From Sinorhizobium mexicanum (GTDB taxonomy: Bacteria > Pseudomonadota > Alphaproteobacteria > Rhizobiales > Rhizobiaceae): a DNA stretch of 64,000 nucleotides. The translations under genes and the position numbers were made by a program. Position 1 is the stretch's first letter. Every line of letters starts with the position of its first letter. Shown here piece after piece: positions 8,062 through 16,856 of this stretch. Below the pieces are notes generated by a model, which worked only from the letters and a program-made list of their open reading frames with translations, made no database searches and was not told the DNA's origin. Location of the stretch: positions 186,001-250,000 of the forward strand of contig NZ_CP041240.1 of NCBI RefSeq assembly GCF_013488225.1. The letters are read 5' to 3'.

Positions 8062-9243
8062 ATGCAAATGCGGATAATTGAACCTACTAGCCATAAAAGC
8101 CAACCCGCCTTCTCAGCCGAGGAGTATGCGGACAGGTTGCAAAAACTAAACTTACTTCTTAACGATAAACGGATAGACCTCTATATCGCGTCCGCTCCGG
8201 AGAGTCTAAACTACTTCACGGGATTTGATCCCCTCGGACTTTATTTGTATCAGCACGCATTTTATAAGGCGGATTCAAGAGAACCAACGCTTCTTACGCA
8301 TAAGGCTGAGAAAGAGCTAGCTCGCGTGCAATGCTGGATTTCGGATGTGATGATCTGGCAACACGGTGATGACCCTGTGGAGATGACTATCCGGCAGTTG
8401 CGACGTATGGGCGTCAAACAACGTGTTCGTGTCGGGGTCGAATTGGGTAATTGGTACCTGAAGGCCTCAACCTTCCAAGCGCTTACTGAGGCGTTCCCTG
8501 GCGTACACTTCGTTGATGTTACAGAGGGGGTACTTAAGCTTCGAGCAGTCAAGTCATTTCAAGAAATCGAGTACATGCGCGAGGCAGCGAGGTTTTCAGA
8601 CGTTGGCTTTCAGGCTGTAGTAGATTCACTTAAGCCGGGCGCTCGGGAAAACGACATTTTGGCAGCCGTTCAAAGCTCTATGGCTAAGGCAGGATCAGAG
8701 TACCCAACACTGCCATTCATTATAGCATCGGGACCACGGGCTGGCCATTTTCACGCAGTCCCGACCTCTAGAGTTGTTGAGCTAAATGACCCAGTCTCGG
8801 CAGAGGTCACCGGATCTTGGAAGCGTTATAATAGTAACATTTGCAGGACCTTAGTGGCCGGGCGCGCGTCTGCTGAAATGCTTGAGCTATGGAAAATTGT
8901 GAACGAGGCCTTTTGGCGGCCATTCGAATTGATAAGGCCGGGCGCTGCTGTTGCTGACGTCGATCACCTAAGCAGGAAGATTCGGGCTGCGTATCAAAAT
9001 TTTATCCCCGCGAGAGCGGGATTTGGAATGGGACTTGCATACCCGCCTACATTCGCTGCGCTTCCCAATATCCTGATGGATAGCGAAGAGATTCTAGAAG
9101 CTGGAATGATCTTTTCGCTTGAGCCATCCATCGCACAATATAATGGTTTAACTATAAGCATTGGATACAACATCCTGGTCACCTCGAGCGGCGCCGAAAT
9201 TCTGCAAAAAACAAGCAATAATATATTTGAGGTGCCCGCGTAG
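8062..9243 (+). CDS. M24-family protein of the creatinase/ectoine hydrolase (DoeA/EutD-like) type
   Basis: The protein of about 393 residues has an N-terminal creatinase domain (PESLNYFTGFDPLGLYLYQH) and a pita-bread M24 domain. The usual Asp metal ligands are not present in SAEVTGSWKRYNSNICRT, and the later GFGMGLAYPPTF replaces the metal-binding His region. This pattern matches metal-independent creatinase and DoeA-type ectoine hydrolases rather than true Xaa-Pro peptidases. The start is uncertain: ATGs occur at 7999 (overlapping the amidase gene) and at 8062 and 8068; 8062 is chosen as closest to the conserved region. With the EhuB-like importer and Lrp regulator it suggests breakdown of ectoine or a relative. 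Confidence 0.85.
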   Translation: MQMRIIEPTSHKSQPAFSAEEYADRLQKLNLLLNDKRIDLYIASAPESLNYFTGFDPLGLYLYQHAFYKADSREPTLLTHKAEKELARVQCWISDVMIWQHGDDPVEMTIRQLRRMGVKQRVRVGVELGNWYLKASTFQALTEAFPGVHFVDVTEGVLKLRAVKSFQEIEYMREAARFSDVGFQAVVDSLKPGARENDILAAVQSSMAKAGSEYPTLPFIIASGPRAGHFHAVPTSRVVELNDPVSAEVTGSWKRYNSNICRTLVAGRASAEMLELWKIVNEAFWRPFELIRPGAAVADVDHLSRKIRAAYQNFIPARAGFGMGLAYPPTFAALPNILMDSEEILEAGMIFSLEPSIAQYNGLTISIGYNILVTSSGAEILQKTSNNIFEVPA

Positions 9244-9244
9244 T

Positions 9245-9945
9245 TATTCCGCGTGCCGGCGTTTTGTTGCCGTCGTAAACGCGGCCGTTCCAGGCCGAGG
9301 TCATAACGACTGACCGACAGGCAGTAGCTGCGGCGGCTGAGCGCTGGAAGTCCACCAGACGATATCGTTCATAATTGTGTCGAGCTTTTCGAAGGCGCGG
9401 TCGACCCCTCCGGAGTGTTGCGCACAGACGCCGTCGGCGACTAAAGCCCATTCAGGTTGCTGAGGTCAGTCTCCCAAAGTCCCTAATGCCAGGATATTTC
9501 GCGTGCCGAAGAAGTCGGCGATGGTCTTCGAGCCCGTCGGCAGTTTATCCTCGTCATAGACTATGACTGTGGCAGATATGTCCGGAGCACCGCGCAGTCA
9601 GTCTGGTCGCCGCTCATGAATTTGGTCCGATTGAGACCCAGCGTCCTCCAATTGAGCGTCTCCAGAATGCCCTCAAGGCACAGCTTGTCAACCGAGCCCG
9701 GGCTTGCGTACGACGTGCCAGCCGACATCATTTGCCTCGCCCATCGCACGTATGTTTGCGGCTTTGTCGTTGTATTCATATTCAATAATTTTGATCCCGA
9801 GAATGGCTCGAAGAGTGCCTTGCGAAACGCCTCCTGGCTGTCACCTCCAAACCCGGTGACGACGACCTGGTTGGCCGCGAAATCAGGCTGCACCGGCAAC
9901 AATGGGCTCAGCCCCACGCCTGTCGGGTCCAAGGCGCCGGACAAT
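9245..9945 (-). pseudogene. Decayed polyamine-type (PotD/PotF family) periplasmic binding protein
   Basis: Pieces of one protein appear on the reverse strand in different frames. Near 9890-9820: VVVTGFGGDSQEAFRKALFEPF, the start of the mature protein (quoted in part). Near 9570-9475: VYDEDKLPTGSKTIADFFGT. Near 9400-9340: VDRAFEKLDTI, then IVWWTSSAQPPQLL. Near 9310-9260: VVMTSAWNGRVYDGN. The order is right for an extracellular binding protein but stop codons and frameshifts separate the blocks, and the C-terminal third is absent. A C-terminal fragment of a similar protein occurs at 53.4 kb on the other strand. Confidence 0.75.
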
Positions 9946-10162
9946 CATCAAGCATGTCCCCATAGTACTTGGGCACGTCAGGCTTTTCAACAAACGACAT
10001 TTGCTTACCCCAAGATTTCGCCATTCTGGTAAATGTTAGCAACCGGTGGCGTGTTTGTTTAGCTTTCCAGCGGCGTAGGTTTTGTTCGGCGCCCGCAGGA
10101 CGTCGGGCCGCCGACCCCGTCGCGAGCTCATTGCAGTAAAGCAAACCTAGGACCCACCGTTG

Positions 10163-11047
10163 CTATCCCCGCTTTTCAACGCCAAGGATCGTCCGCGCCT
10201 CGGCTGGCGTAGCGACGCTTGCGCCCATGCGCTCTATGATCCCAACTGCATTCTCGACGAGCTGCGCATTCGTGGCGAGGACTCCTCGTCGAAGATAGAT
10301 GTTATCTTCGAGCCCAACACGAACATGCCCGCCCATTGCCACAAGGTGTCCTACCATAGGCATTTCGTCGGCAGCGCAGCCAAATCCGGACCAAAGCGCC
10401 CCGGGTGGCAGAAGCTCCCGCATGGCTTGCAGAACAATCGGAACGGCGGGTGCACCATAGCCGGTGCTCAGGCAGAATTGGAAAAGCGGAGCGCTATCAA
10501 TCACGCTTTCGGATATGAGTTTTTTAGCGTTTTCGATGTGTCCCAATTCAAAGCATTCGAGCTCCGGCTTGACCCCGGCTTCTCGCATGAGACTTGCCAT
10601 CTCCCGTAGATCAGACATACGCGCGACGAAAATTTCTTCGTCGAATGTCATCGTGCCGCAATCCAAAGTACTTAGCTCTGGCTGCAATTTGACGGCGTGG
10701 AGGCAGCGCCCCAAGGGATCCTTGAGGGTACTCGTCTTGCTAAGTTCTAGCGGCTCAAGGGAATCGAACACCACGGTACCGTCCATTCCGCTAGTCAAGT
10801 TGATAATCACGTCAGTGGCCGCGTCCCGTATCTTCTTTACGACTCGTTCGTAAAGTTCGAAACAATTGGAAGGCGCTCCGGTGTCGGGGTTGCGGACGTG
10901 AATGTGAACGACCGCAGCCCCCGCTTTTGCTGCCTCCAGCGCGGCATCTGCGATTTGAGCTGGCGTTTTTGGAATATTCGGGTGCTTCTCAAGAACCGCG
11001 GACCCGCCGCCGGTTACCGCACACGTAATGATGGTCTTTTGAGACAT
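10163..11047 (-). CDS. BKACE (DUF849) beta-keto acid cleavage enzyme, carnitine-pathway type
   Basis: This 294-residue TIM-barrel enzyme has the family start TIITCAVTGGGS, the zinc-binding HxH in AAVVHIHVRNPDTGAPS (His48, His50) and the C-terminal GGHVRVGLEDNIYLRRG with its catalytic Glu. BKACE enzymes condense a beta-keto acid with acetyl-CoA. When grouped with a carnitine dehydrogenase and a hotdog thioesterase, as here, they act on 3-dehydrocarnitine to give betainyl-CoA and acetoacetate (Cdh pathway). ACTAGGAGT precedes the ATG. A second BKACE gene lies at 38709-39611 in the biosynthetic region, so one of them may serve another pathway. Confidence 0.88.
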   Translation of the reverse strand: MSQKTIITCAVTGGGSAVLEKHPNIPKTPAQIADAALEAAKAGAAVVHIHVRNPDTGAPSNCFELYERVVKKIRDAATDVIINLTSGMDGTVVFDSLEPLELSKTSTLKDPLGRCLHAVKLQPELSTLDCGTMTFDEEIFVARMSDLREMASLMREAGVKPELECFELGHIENAKKLISESVIDSAPLFQFCLSTGYGAPAVPIVLQAMRELLPPGALWSGFGCAADEMPMVGHLVAMGGHVRVGLEDNIYLRRGVLATNAQLVENAVGIIERMGASVATPAEARTILGVEKRG

Positions 11048-11166
11048 TATAACTCCTAGTATTAATTTTGGACGCCTTGACCATGTGTCGGACGATCGAC
11101 ACTTCCCTTGGCTCTTCTTAGCTTTATGCGCTTCGTCCTGCTCGCGACGTCGAGATAGGCAATTGT

Positions 11167-11619
11167 TCAGTCATGGCGCCTTCCAGTTATAGATAACCGC
11201 GGAACGGCGTCTTTCGGCGGCTCGCACCAAGAGGCGAAATAGCTGGATGTAGCTGGTGCTAAAGGTATGATCTTGCGTAGTATCACGTCGAAGCAGAGGT
11301 TCATCGTCTCAACCGTACAGGCAATTGCGCCGGCGCTCTCAATGCGGTGAAGAAGATGGAAACGTTTAGTATCCCATGCAATCAGGGATGAATATATCTC
11401 GACTCGTGACATGAGGAGGAGTTCTCGAAGATACCGGACGTGCATTTCGACGACAACGAACTGAACATTTGATGCAGACCTCTCGTTAGCCTGCGCACGG
11501 CGCCAGATGTCCACGCTTGCAAAGTCTGCAATGCGCTGGTAAGTGAGGAAATTGACGTGCCCGAGTTCGTCTAGCCAGTCCTCCTCGACAACTCCTTCCC
11601 AGGTTTTAGTCCACGTCAT
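11167..11619 (-). CDS. Hotdog-fold thioesterase (betainyl-CoA thioesterase-like)
   Basis: The 150-residue protein begins TWTKTWEGVVEEDWLDELGHVNF, a 4-hydroxybenzoyl-CoA thioesterase-type start with the catalytic Asp/His region DELGHVNFLTYQRIAD (about residues 16-31), and continues with a hotdog core (VVVEMHVRYLREL). In carnitine catabolism such an enzyme hydrolyses betainyl-CoA to glycine betaine; it is often encoded beside, or fused to, the dehydrogenase. Its position between the dehydrogenase and BKACE genes, all leftward, supports that role. About 300 bp of unassigned sequence separates it from the dehydrogenase gene. Confidence 0.82.
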   Translation of the reverse strand: MTWTKTWEGVVEEDWLDELGHVNFLTYQRIADFASVDIWRRAQANERSASNVQFVVVEMHVRYLRELLLMSRVEIYSSLIAWDTKRFHLLHRIESAGAIACTVETMNLCFDVILRKIIPLAPATSSYFASWCEPPKDAVPRLSITGRRHD

Positions 11620-11625
11620 TTGTCG

Positions 11626-11923
11626 TCACCCGCAGTATAGCTTTGGCCCGCTCCAGTACGCCGCGTATGCCCGACACCGTGACATTGCGTAGCGCCAGTA
11701 GCTTCTCCTGGCCTTCGGCTCCGATCCCGTTGACGACCTGTTCGCCATCCGCCAGCATGAGATCTGATCAGGTTGGAGGCTTGGCGGAGCTATGTAGCCG
11801 CTCTCCATTTCTTGGGTGAGGCCATCCACGAACGCGCCTGAAGCTTGGGTCGCGGCTTGTGATCCGCGACCTATCGCAAGGCAGCCAAACTTCTTCATGC
11901 CCAAGAAGGCTTGGCTGGAGTCG
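11626..11923 (-). other. Unassigned, probably frameshifted coding remnant between dehydrogenase and thioesterase genes
   Basis: On the reverse strand one frame reads SDSSQAFLGMKKFGCLAIG near 11925-11870 and another reads GIGAEGQEKLLALRNVTVSG near 11720-11660. Together they look like one small protein broken by a frameshift. I do not recognise the family. It could be a small helical accessory protein lost after rearrangement. Confidence 0.3.
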
Positions 11924-12892
11924 CTAAGTTCTCTTCGAGGCATTCAAGCGACTTTCTTCTCGTAGTTTGAGAAGTCCGATAATTGTTTGATTTCGCTCCT
12001 CAATCATTTGTGATATGGTTCTGCCGTCAATCACTTCCTGGGCTTGTTGCAAAATGCGTTCACGCAATGCAGGCGTCCAGTCTGGAAGTGGTCCTTCCGT
12101 CACGTATGGAGCCCTCCACTCCACTTTCCCGACCATGTCCATGAATGCCCCCAAACCGCCGTCGCCACCACCCAAATGGAAGGTGGCAAAGGGGCCCATG
12201 CATGCCCATCGCAGCCCCAGCGCATGAGTTATGCATTCATCGATCTGCGTAACGGTCGCTTGATCGGCCGCGATCATGTGGAGCGCTTCCCTAAAAAGGG
12301 CGCTTTGTAGTCTGTTGATGACGAACCCAAAGACCTCCTTCTCCATACGAAGGACTCGTTTTCCGGCTGCTTGGAAGAACGCAGCAGTCCAATCCAAGAC
12401 CGCGAGATCCGTTTTCTCACCTCCAACGACCTCGACCAGCGGAATGAGGTACGGCGGGTTCACAGGGTGTGTTACGACGGTGCGCTCGGGAAACCTGCAG
12501 CGCTTTTGGATGTCCGTCATCGGAAAGCCGGCAGTACTTGAGCCGATCACGATGTCGTTGGGCAGTAGTTCGTCAAGCTGCTTATATGTCTGCACCTTCA
12601 ATTCGAGATCTTCAGGGACGCTTTCCTGGACAAACTCGGCACCGGATACGGCCTCCTCAAGGTCTTGAGTAAAGCGAAGCCGTCCCCGAGAAGCGCCCGG
12701 TCTAAGGCCAATCTGTTCAAGTAGCGGCCACGCCTGATCAAGCAACCGCTCGAGAAAATCTTGTGCATTTTTCCCGGGATCATATGCTGTCACATCATAT
12801 CCGCTTGCCAAAAACTGGGCAACGAATCCACCGCCAATTGTACCTGTGCCTATACAGGTGACTCGTTTGACGTCGTTTGGAATGGGGCGCAT
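11924..12892 (-). CDS. L-carnitine dehydrogenase-like 3-hydroxyacyl-CoA dehydrogenase family protein, copy 1
   Basis: This protein of about 322 residues has an N-terminal Rossmann domain (IGTGTIGGGFVAQFLASGYD), an acidic residue for NAD after the second strand (TAYDPG), the catalytic His-Glu pair in VVTHPVNPPYLIPLVEVVGG and a C-terminal helical domain. This is the carnitine 3-dehydrogenase subgroup, which oxidises L-carnitine to 3-dehydrocarnitine. The ATG at 12892 follows AGGAGTACAAAA. Most of the gene, about 720 bp in the middle, matches a second copy at 28658-29629 base for base while both ends differ, a sign of gene conversion. Confidence 0.88.
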   Translation of the reverse strand: MRPIPNDVKRVTCIGTGTIGGGFVAQFLASGYDVTAYDPGKNAQDFLERLLDQAWPLLEQIGLRPGASRGRLRFTQDLEEAVSGAEFVQESVPEDLELKVQTYKQLDELLPNDIVIGSSTAGFPMTDIQKRCRFPERTVVTHPVNPPYLIPLVEVVGGEKTDLAVLDWTAAFFQAAGKRVLRMEKEVFGFVINRLQSALFREALHMIAADQATVTQIDECITHALGLRWACMGPFATFHLGGGDGGLGAFMDMVGKVEWRAPYVTEGPLPDWTPALRERILQQAQEVIDGRTISQMIEERNQTIIGLLKLREESRLNASKRT

Positions 12893-13041
12893 TTTTGTAC
12901 TCCTTTTGTACAGCTTGCATAATCGCGTACAGCGATGCATGGGTCGATACGTTCCCAAGCAATAGCGGTTATCTATAAAGACGACTGGGCGTATTGGTGA
13001 ATATATGTGGCTCAACTTTTCTCAAACCACCAATAATAATG

Positions 13042-14040
13042 TCACCAGACCTCAGTGCACACCCTGAGAAAGTTTCCGGAAACGATCTTTTTTACAGCGT
13101 CTTCCGGGTATCCATGATCGAACATCAACTGCACTAGTTCAATCACGTTCTCTGGTCTTTGAAAACGGAACCCTTTCCAACCCGCGGCTTTGGAATCGGG
13201 CCACTCGTCCTCAATTTTCCGAGCCCATTCGTCAAGGAGAGCCGGTTCAAAAACGAAGTCAAAACCGAAGCCGACGTGATCCGGGCCTATAAGCTGAACG
13301 ACGTGATCCAGGTGCCGAAAGATCTCCGACATTGATCCGTGCTCGTCGCCTATGTAAGCGCTATTTCCCGAAAGACCGACAACACCTCCGTTCTTAGCAA
13401 GAGCTTGAAGTTGATCGTCTCTAATGTTTCTGTAGTGCTGATGCACCGCCATTATGCCAGCATGGGAGATTACCAGTGGCCGGGTCGCGATCTCGAAGAT
13501 ATCTAGAGTGGTGTGATACCCAGTATGAGAAAGATCTACCAACATGCGCAGTCGCTCGATTTCGCGAACGACCTTGTTGCCATAGGTGGTGAGCCCACCG
13601 TCAGCTCTGTCCGAACAACCGCCTCCCACAAAATTTGATGCGTTGAAGGCGATTTGCACGGTTCGGAGGCCAAGTTCACGGAACACCTCCAAGACGCCGA
13701 CGTCCTTTCCGAACCATGATGTGCCGTGCACTTGCATGCCAATGGCTAGTTTGCCCTCTCGCTTCGCGCGAAAGACATCCTCCACCGTCAGCGCGTGAAT
13801 AAACGCTTCGGGTCGAGCTTGTATTAGCTTCCTGTGACCTGCAATTGTTTTTACTGCGGACTCGATGTTGCCTCCGTCCTCCGCAAAGGCAATCGACGTG
13901 AAACTAACACCTGCATCAATATAGTGGTCGAGGTACTTCTCGGGGCATCCGTATGATTGGTCCGGGGGCTCCAAGGGATACAGCATATCCCAAATTAGGT
14001 TTTCTTTCCAAAATTTCCTGGTTGTTTCGGCGATATTCAC
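13042..14040 (-). CDS. Membrane dipeptidase (M19 renal dipeptidase family)
   Basis: The 332-residue protein is an M19 metallopeptidase of TIM-barrel type: LIWDMLYPL at the N-terminus, TVEDVFRAKREGKLAIGMQV, LVDLSHTGYHTTLDIFEIA and RPLVISHAG with a metal-binding His, then PDHVGFGFDFVF with an Asp. In this protein the usual HxD near the N-terminus is WDM, which is a variant of the subgroup linked to glycine-betaine and carnitine gene clusters in Pseudomonas. A GTG at 14040 is chosen as start because AGAGGAGAG lies just upstream. It probably belongs to the same leftward unit as the dehydrogenase. Confidence 0.85.
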   Translation of the reverse strand: MNIAETTRKFWKENLIWDMLYPLEPPDQSYGCPEKYLDHYIDAGVSFTSIAFAEDGGNIESAVKTIAGHRKLIQARPEAFIHALTVEDVFRAKREGKLAIGMQVHGTSWFGKDVGVLEVFRELGLRTVQIAFNASNFVGGGCSDRADGGLTTYGNKVVREIERLRMLVDLSHTGYHTTLDIFEIATRPLVISHAGIMAVHQHYRNIRDDQLQALAKNGGVVGLSGNSAYIGDEHGSMSEIFRHLDHVVQLIGPDHVGFGFDFVFEPALLDEWARKIEDEWPDSKAAGWKGFRFQRPENVIELVQLMFDHGYPEDAVKKIVSGNFLRVCTEVW

Positions 14041-14204
14041 TGAGCTCTCTCCTCTGAGCGCAAATGGCGTCAAGTCGTCACAATTTGGCTTCACTGACTT
14101 GCGTCAACTTTGATCGAAATTGCATTTGTAATTGACATTCAGCGAGCACGGCGTGGTTGAACATGAACGTTGTATCTGGGGCCGTACCTTCGTTTTTCTC
14201 TCGA

Positions 14205-14744
14205 TCAATCACCGGTTCTCGCAATATCCAGCGTCAGCGTTACTTCGGTGGGATGTCTCACATTATCTAACACTGGACAAAACCGGTTAGCTATCTCGAT
14301 CAATTTCGAGATAACGTGAGGCTCCTCCTCACTCACGATTTTTACTCTGGCGCTGATTGATCGGAACCCGGATCGAACAGCGGGGCTCGTTCCAAAAAAA
14401 CCTTGTGTGTTCAATTCGGCCGTTAATTCTACGCCGATCGACTCCACCACAATGCCAAAGTAATCGGCGTAGCATCTCATAGTTACTTCGATGCTCGCCC
14501 CGAGAGCTGCCAACATCACCTCGGCTGGATTGGGCGCCTTCCCCGTTCCGCCGAAGCTGACAGGCTCATCAATCGTCAACGGAAGTCCGCTGAACAGTGA
14601 TTCCGATCGCAGCCCTCCCACTTGGCGCGTTGTCCCCGACATTGTTTCGAGGCATTCATCCGGATTGGCGGATGCATCTCGGAATGTCGCAAAACGGCGT
14701 CCGAGCTCCGATAGTGGTTGTCTGCTGTCCATACTGATGTCCAT
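14205..14744 (-). CDS. OsmC-family protein
   Basis: This 179-residue protein has the OsmC/Ohr fold pattern: GGTGKAPNPAEVMLAALGAS with the helix that carries the first region, then TMRCYADYFGI and the second cysteine region NRFCPVLDNVR. OsmC proteins are thiol-dependent peroxidases or, in catabolic operons, of unknown role. One Cys (in TMRCYA) and one in FCPV are present as expected for the active pair. It is the most upstream gene of the leftward carnitine-type group. Role in that pathway is unknown. Confidence 0.85.
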   Translation of the reverse strand: MDISMDSRQPLSELGRRFATFRDASANPDECLETMSGTTRQVGGLRSESLFSGLPLTIDEPVSFGGTGKAPNPAEVMLAALGASIEVTMRCYADYFGIVVESIGVELTAELNTQGFFGTSPAVRSGFRSISARVKIVSEEEPHVISKLIEIANRFCPVLDNVRHPTEVTLTLDIARTGD

Positions 14745-14924
14745 CCAAGTTCCCCAGCTGTATGTTACTTTCGGAGGCGAAAGAGTAACTCTTATCCGCG
14801 AATTCTGCTGACTAAGGGCGCCGGGTAAGGCTCATGCGGGGTCGCCAAGCCTGGCGTTCGAGAGGACGTGGTGATGCGTGAACGACTTAATCACGTTAGC
14901 GCATACTCGAAGGCCGGCTACCTA

Positions 14925-15197
14925 TTGTCCGTAGCGTTGTTTTGCCCATCGATGATAATTGATTGGCCCGAAAAATTTGACCGTGTGGACTGCTTAGATA
15001 CAGGATCATCCCCACCAACCTTCGCATCGAAGCCTGTTTCACCGCGGCTTGATGGGTTTCTTCGACAGCCACCCGATTGCCTCCGCCGTCACCGACACGC
15101 TCCTCTTAAGAGGCGGAGAACCCTCCGCCACGGGTCTGCCGATGCCGCTTACACCTGCGGCGATCAATACGCGCTTTTTGGCCAGCCCTAGATCCAT
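14925..15197 (-). pseudogene. Short-chain dehydrogenase remnant (internal deletion)
   Basis: An ATG at 15197 opens MDLGLAKKRVLIAAGVSGIG, the typical start of an SDR, but the frame soon leaves the family. About 100 bp later another frame shows LYLSSPHGQI and SGQSIIIDGQ, the usual SDR C-terminus. The Rossmann core and catalytic Tyr-Lys are missing, so this is a relic. Confidence 0.6.
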
Positions 15198-15414
15198 TTT
15201 TGCCTCCCTTGCTTACCAGCGGCAGCATAATGCCCGGCGGACTAACGATTTCCTGAAATATGCGCCTTGGCAGGAATTTTGATAAGGTTATGGCCTTTTG
15301 AGAGCGGAAAGTTCCCGCAAGTAGGTAGACACCAAATAGTGGAAGAAGCTGATCAAAGTTGCGGGTTAGGCTTGTGGACCGTAATGGGAGCAATTGCTTC
15401 TGCGGAACTGACAG

Positions 15415-15735
15415 TCATTGAAGCCCGTGCAAGATTATCGCTTCCTTGCTCAAGATCGTTGACTGTTCGCCGCGGGTCACCGGCAGATGCTGCCGGCTAC
15501 CTGCGACGAACTTCAGCTCACAAGGTAAACCGCGCGGCTCCTCCTGAAGACCGTCGATCAGCAGGTCGATGTTGCAGTCTCGACCGCGCACATCCTCCAG
15601 CCCCAGACGATCCAGGGAGCGGCCGAAATAACGTCTGAACTTTGTCACGGCGTGCAGGTGGGATCGTTGCATGGCCGACGACAGGTTGCGGAGCGTCATG
15701 TCGTCGATCACGCGGCGGCGCAGCGGGTTCTCCAC
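15415..15735 (-). pseudogene. N-terminal fragment of a phage-type integrase (as found with IS91-like elements)
   Basis: The reverse frame shows NPLRRRVIDDMTLRNLSSAMQ and HAVTKFRRYFGRSLDRLGLEDVR (quoted in part), the N-terminal SAM-like domain common to tyrosine integrases that accompany IS91-type elements. The sequence then drifts and no catalytic domain follows. Confidence 0.6.
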
Positions 15736-15739
15736 GGTC

Positions 15740-16410
15740 GGGGCTCTGTCATCGGTAGGTCTCCTGGTCAGGGGTTGGTTCTAAACACCCCAACGCCGAT
15801 CAGGATTCTGCGCATCCAAACCCAGTCTCTCCCGCGTAAGCGGGTCAGTCCAATCCTTAATCATGTAAGCTGCGACACGCTTTAGCCGAGACATTGACCA
15901 TTTCTGACCGCAGCGACTTTGCCACATCGGCGACCGAACGCGCCAAGGTGATGGGGGTGAGCAAGGCGGCGACCGTACGCTTGCCGCCCACAACAGTCGT
16001 GACGAGCAGAACGCCCAAGCGGCAAACGCTCTGGGCAATCGTCGATGCGCTTTTCGAGCCGTCGACGGCTCGTCCCAGGAGTATTCGGCTCAAGGCATTG
16101 GCGCTACGACTTTTAGCGCGGTGCTTGGGATTGGGTTCTCGGACATTCGAGCAAACTGCGCGGCCGCTTGGCCCATGCTTTTTGACTGTAGAGAGAGCGA
16201 TCCGCCTGGAGATTGTTGGGATTAAGTAGCTGGTGGCTTCCTGGTCTGCAAGGTTACTCGAGTACGTAGGTCGTCTGGCTCCAAACATGGGGTTAACCTT
16301 GCGATCACCATCTGAGATTGAGGAGTTGCGGTGCGATGAGGTGCACGACGTCCCCTTCTGGATCCGACCCGTTGACCATGATCATGCTCGCGTTGACGTT
16401 CTGCGCATGA
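15740..16410. other. Gene-free debris
   Basis: Open frames exist on both strands (15894-16229 and 15857-16288) but neither has a ribosome site or motifs I can assign. I see no complete gene. Confidence 0.4.
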
Positions 16411-16415
16411 TCAAA

Positions 16416-16440
16416 AGCATCCGCGAATTTCGCGGATGCT
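16416..16440 (-). terminator. Rho-independent terminator for leftward transcription
   Basis: AGCATCCGCG (16416-16425) and CGCGGATGCT (16431-16440) form a perfect 10-bp stem with a 5-base loop. On the reverse strand it is followed by a T run. It lies six bases past the stop of the trbI fragment and about 420 bp past the end of the NRPS-PKS gene, so it may now end the NRPS-PKS transcript. Confidence 0.6.
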
Positions 16441-16445
16441 GCTGC

Positions 16446-16590
16446 CTAGTTCCGGTATGCGCCAAGAAAAACAATATCCTGATCGACAAGGACATTGAAA
16501 TTGTAGCCGGGCCGGATATCCAGCGTCGGCTGGATTGCTCGACAGGTTTGCACAGCAAATTTTGGGGGGAGCAGCGTATCCAAATGTCCT
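16446..16590 (-). pseudogene. trbI: C-terminal piece of a TrbI/VirB10-like conjugation protein
   Basis: One reverse frame ends IQPTLDIRPGYNFNVLVDQD, then IVFLGAYRN and a stop at 16446. This is the standard TrbI C-terminus. The preceding part of the same protein appears at 38165-38660 on the same strand, 21.5 kb away. The two pieces seem to be parts of one original gene. Confidence 0.65.
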
Positions 16591-16856
16591 CACTCCATAG
16601 ACCGCGATACGCTCCGGAGCGGCCCGTGCAGGTCGCGTGGCGGCCAACACGCATCGATATCTTTGCCGTTTACGATCTGACCATAGTTCGCCTTGGGGAA
16701 CAGGATCGCTGTCCTCAACAGACATAATAAAGCTGGCCGGAATGTTAGTCGTTTCAATCAGGGTTGAGCAGCCGTCCGCATCGTCGTGCCAGATGTGATG
16801 AATAGCGCTGCAGGGATGCTTCCTCTCTTTCTGCTGGGCAAGGCGATTGACGGCGA

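Noticed and set aside
12015..12672. Long open frames antisense to the carnitine-dehydrogenase gene, repeated at 28881-29623
   Set aside because: They are shadows of the real gene; their identity between copies only reflects the gene-conversion block.
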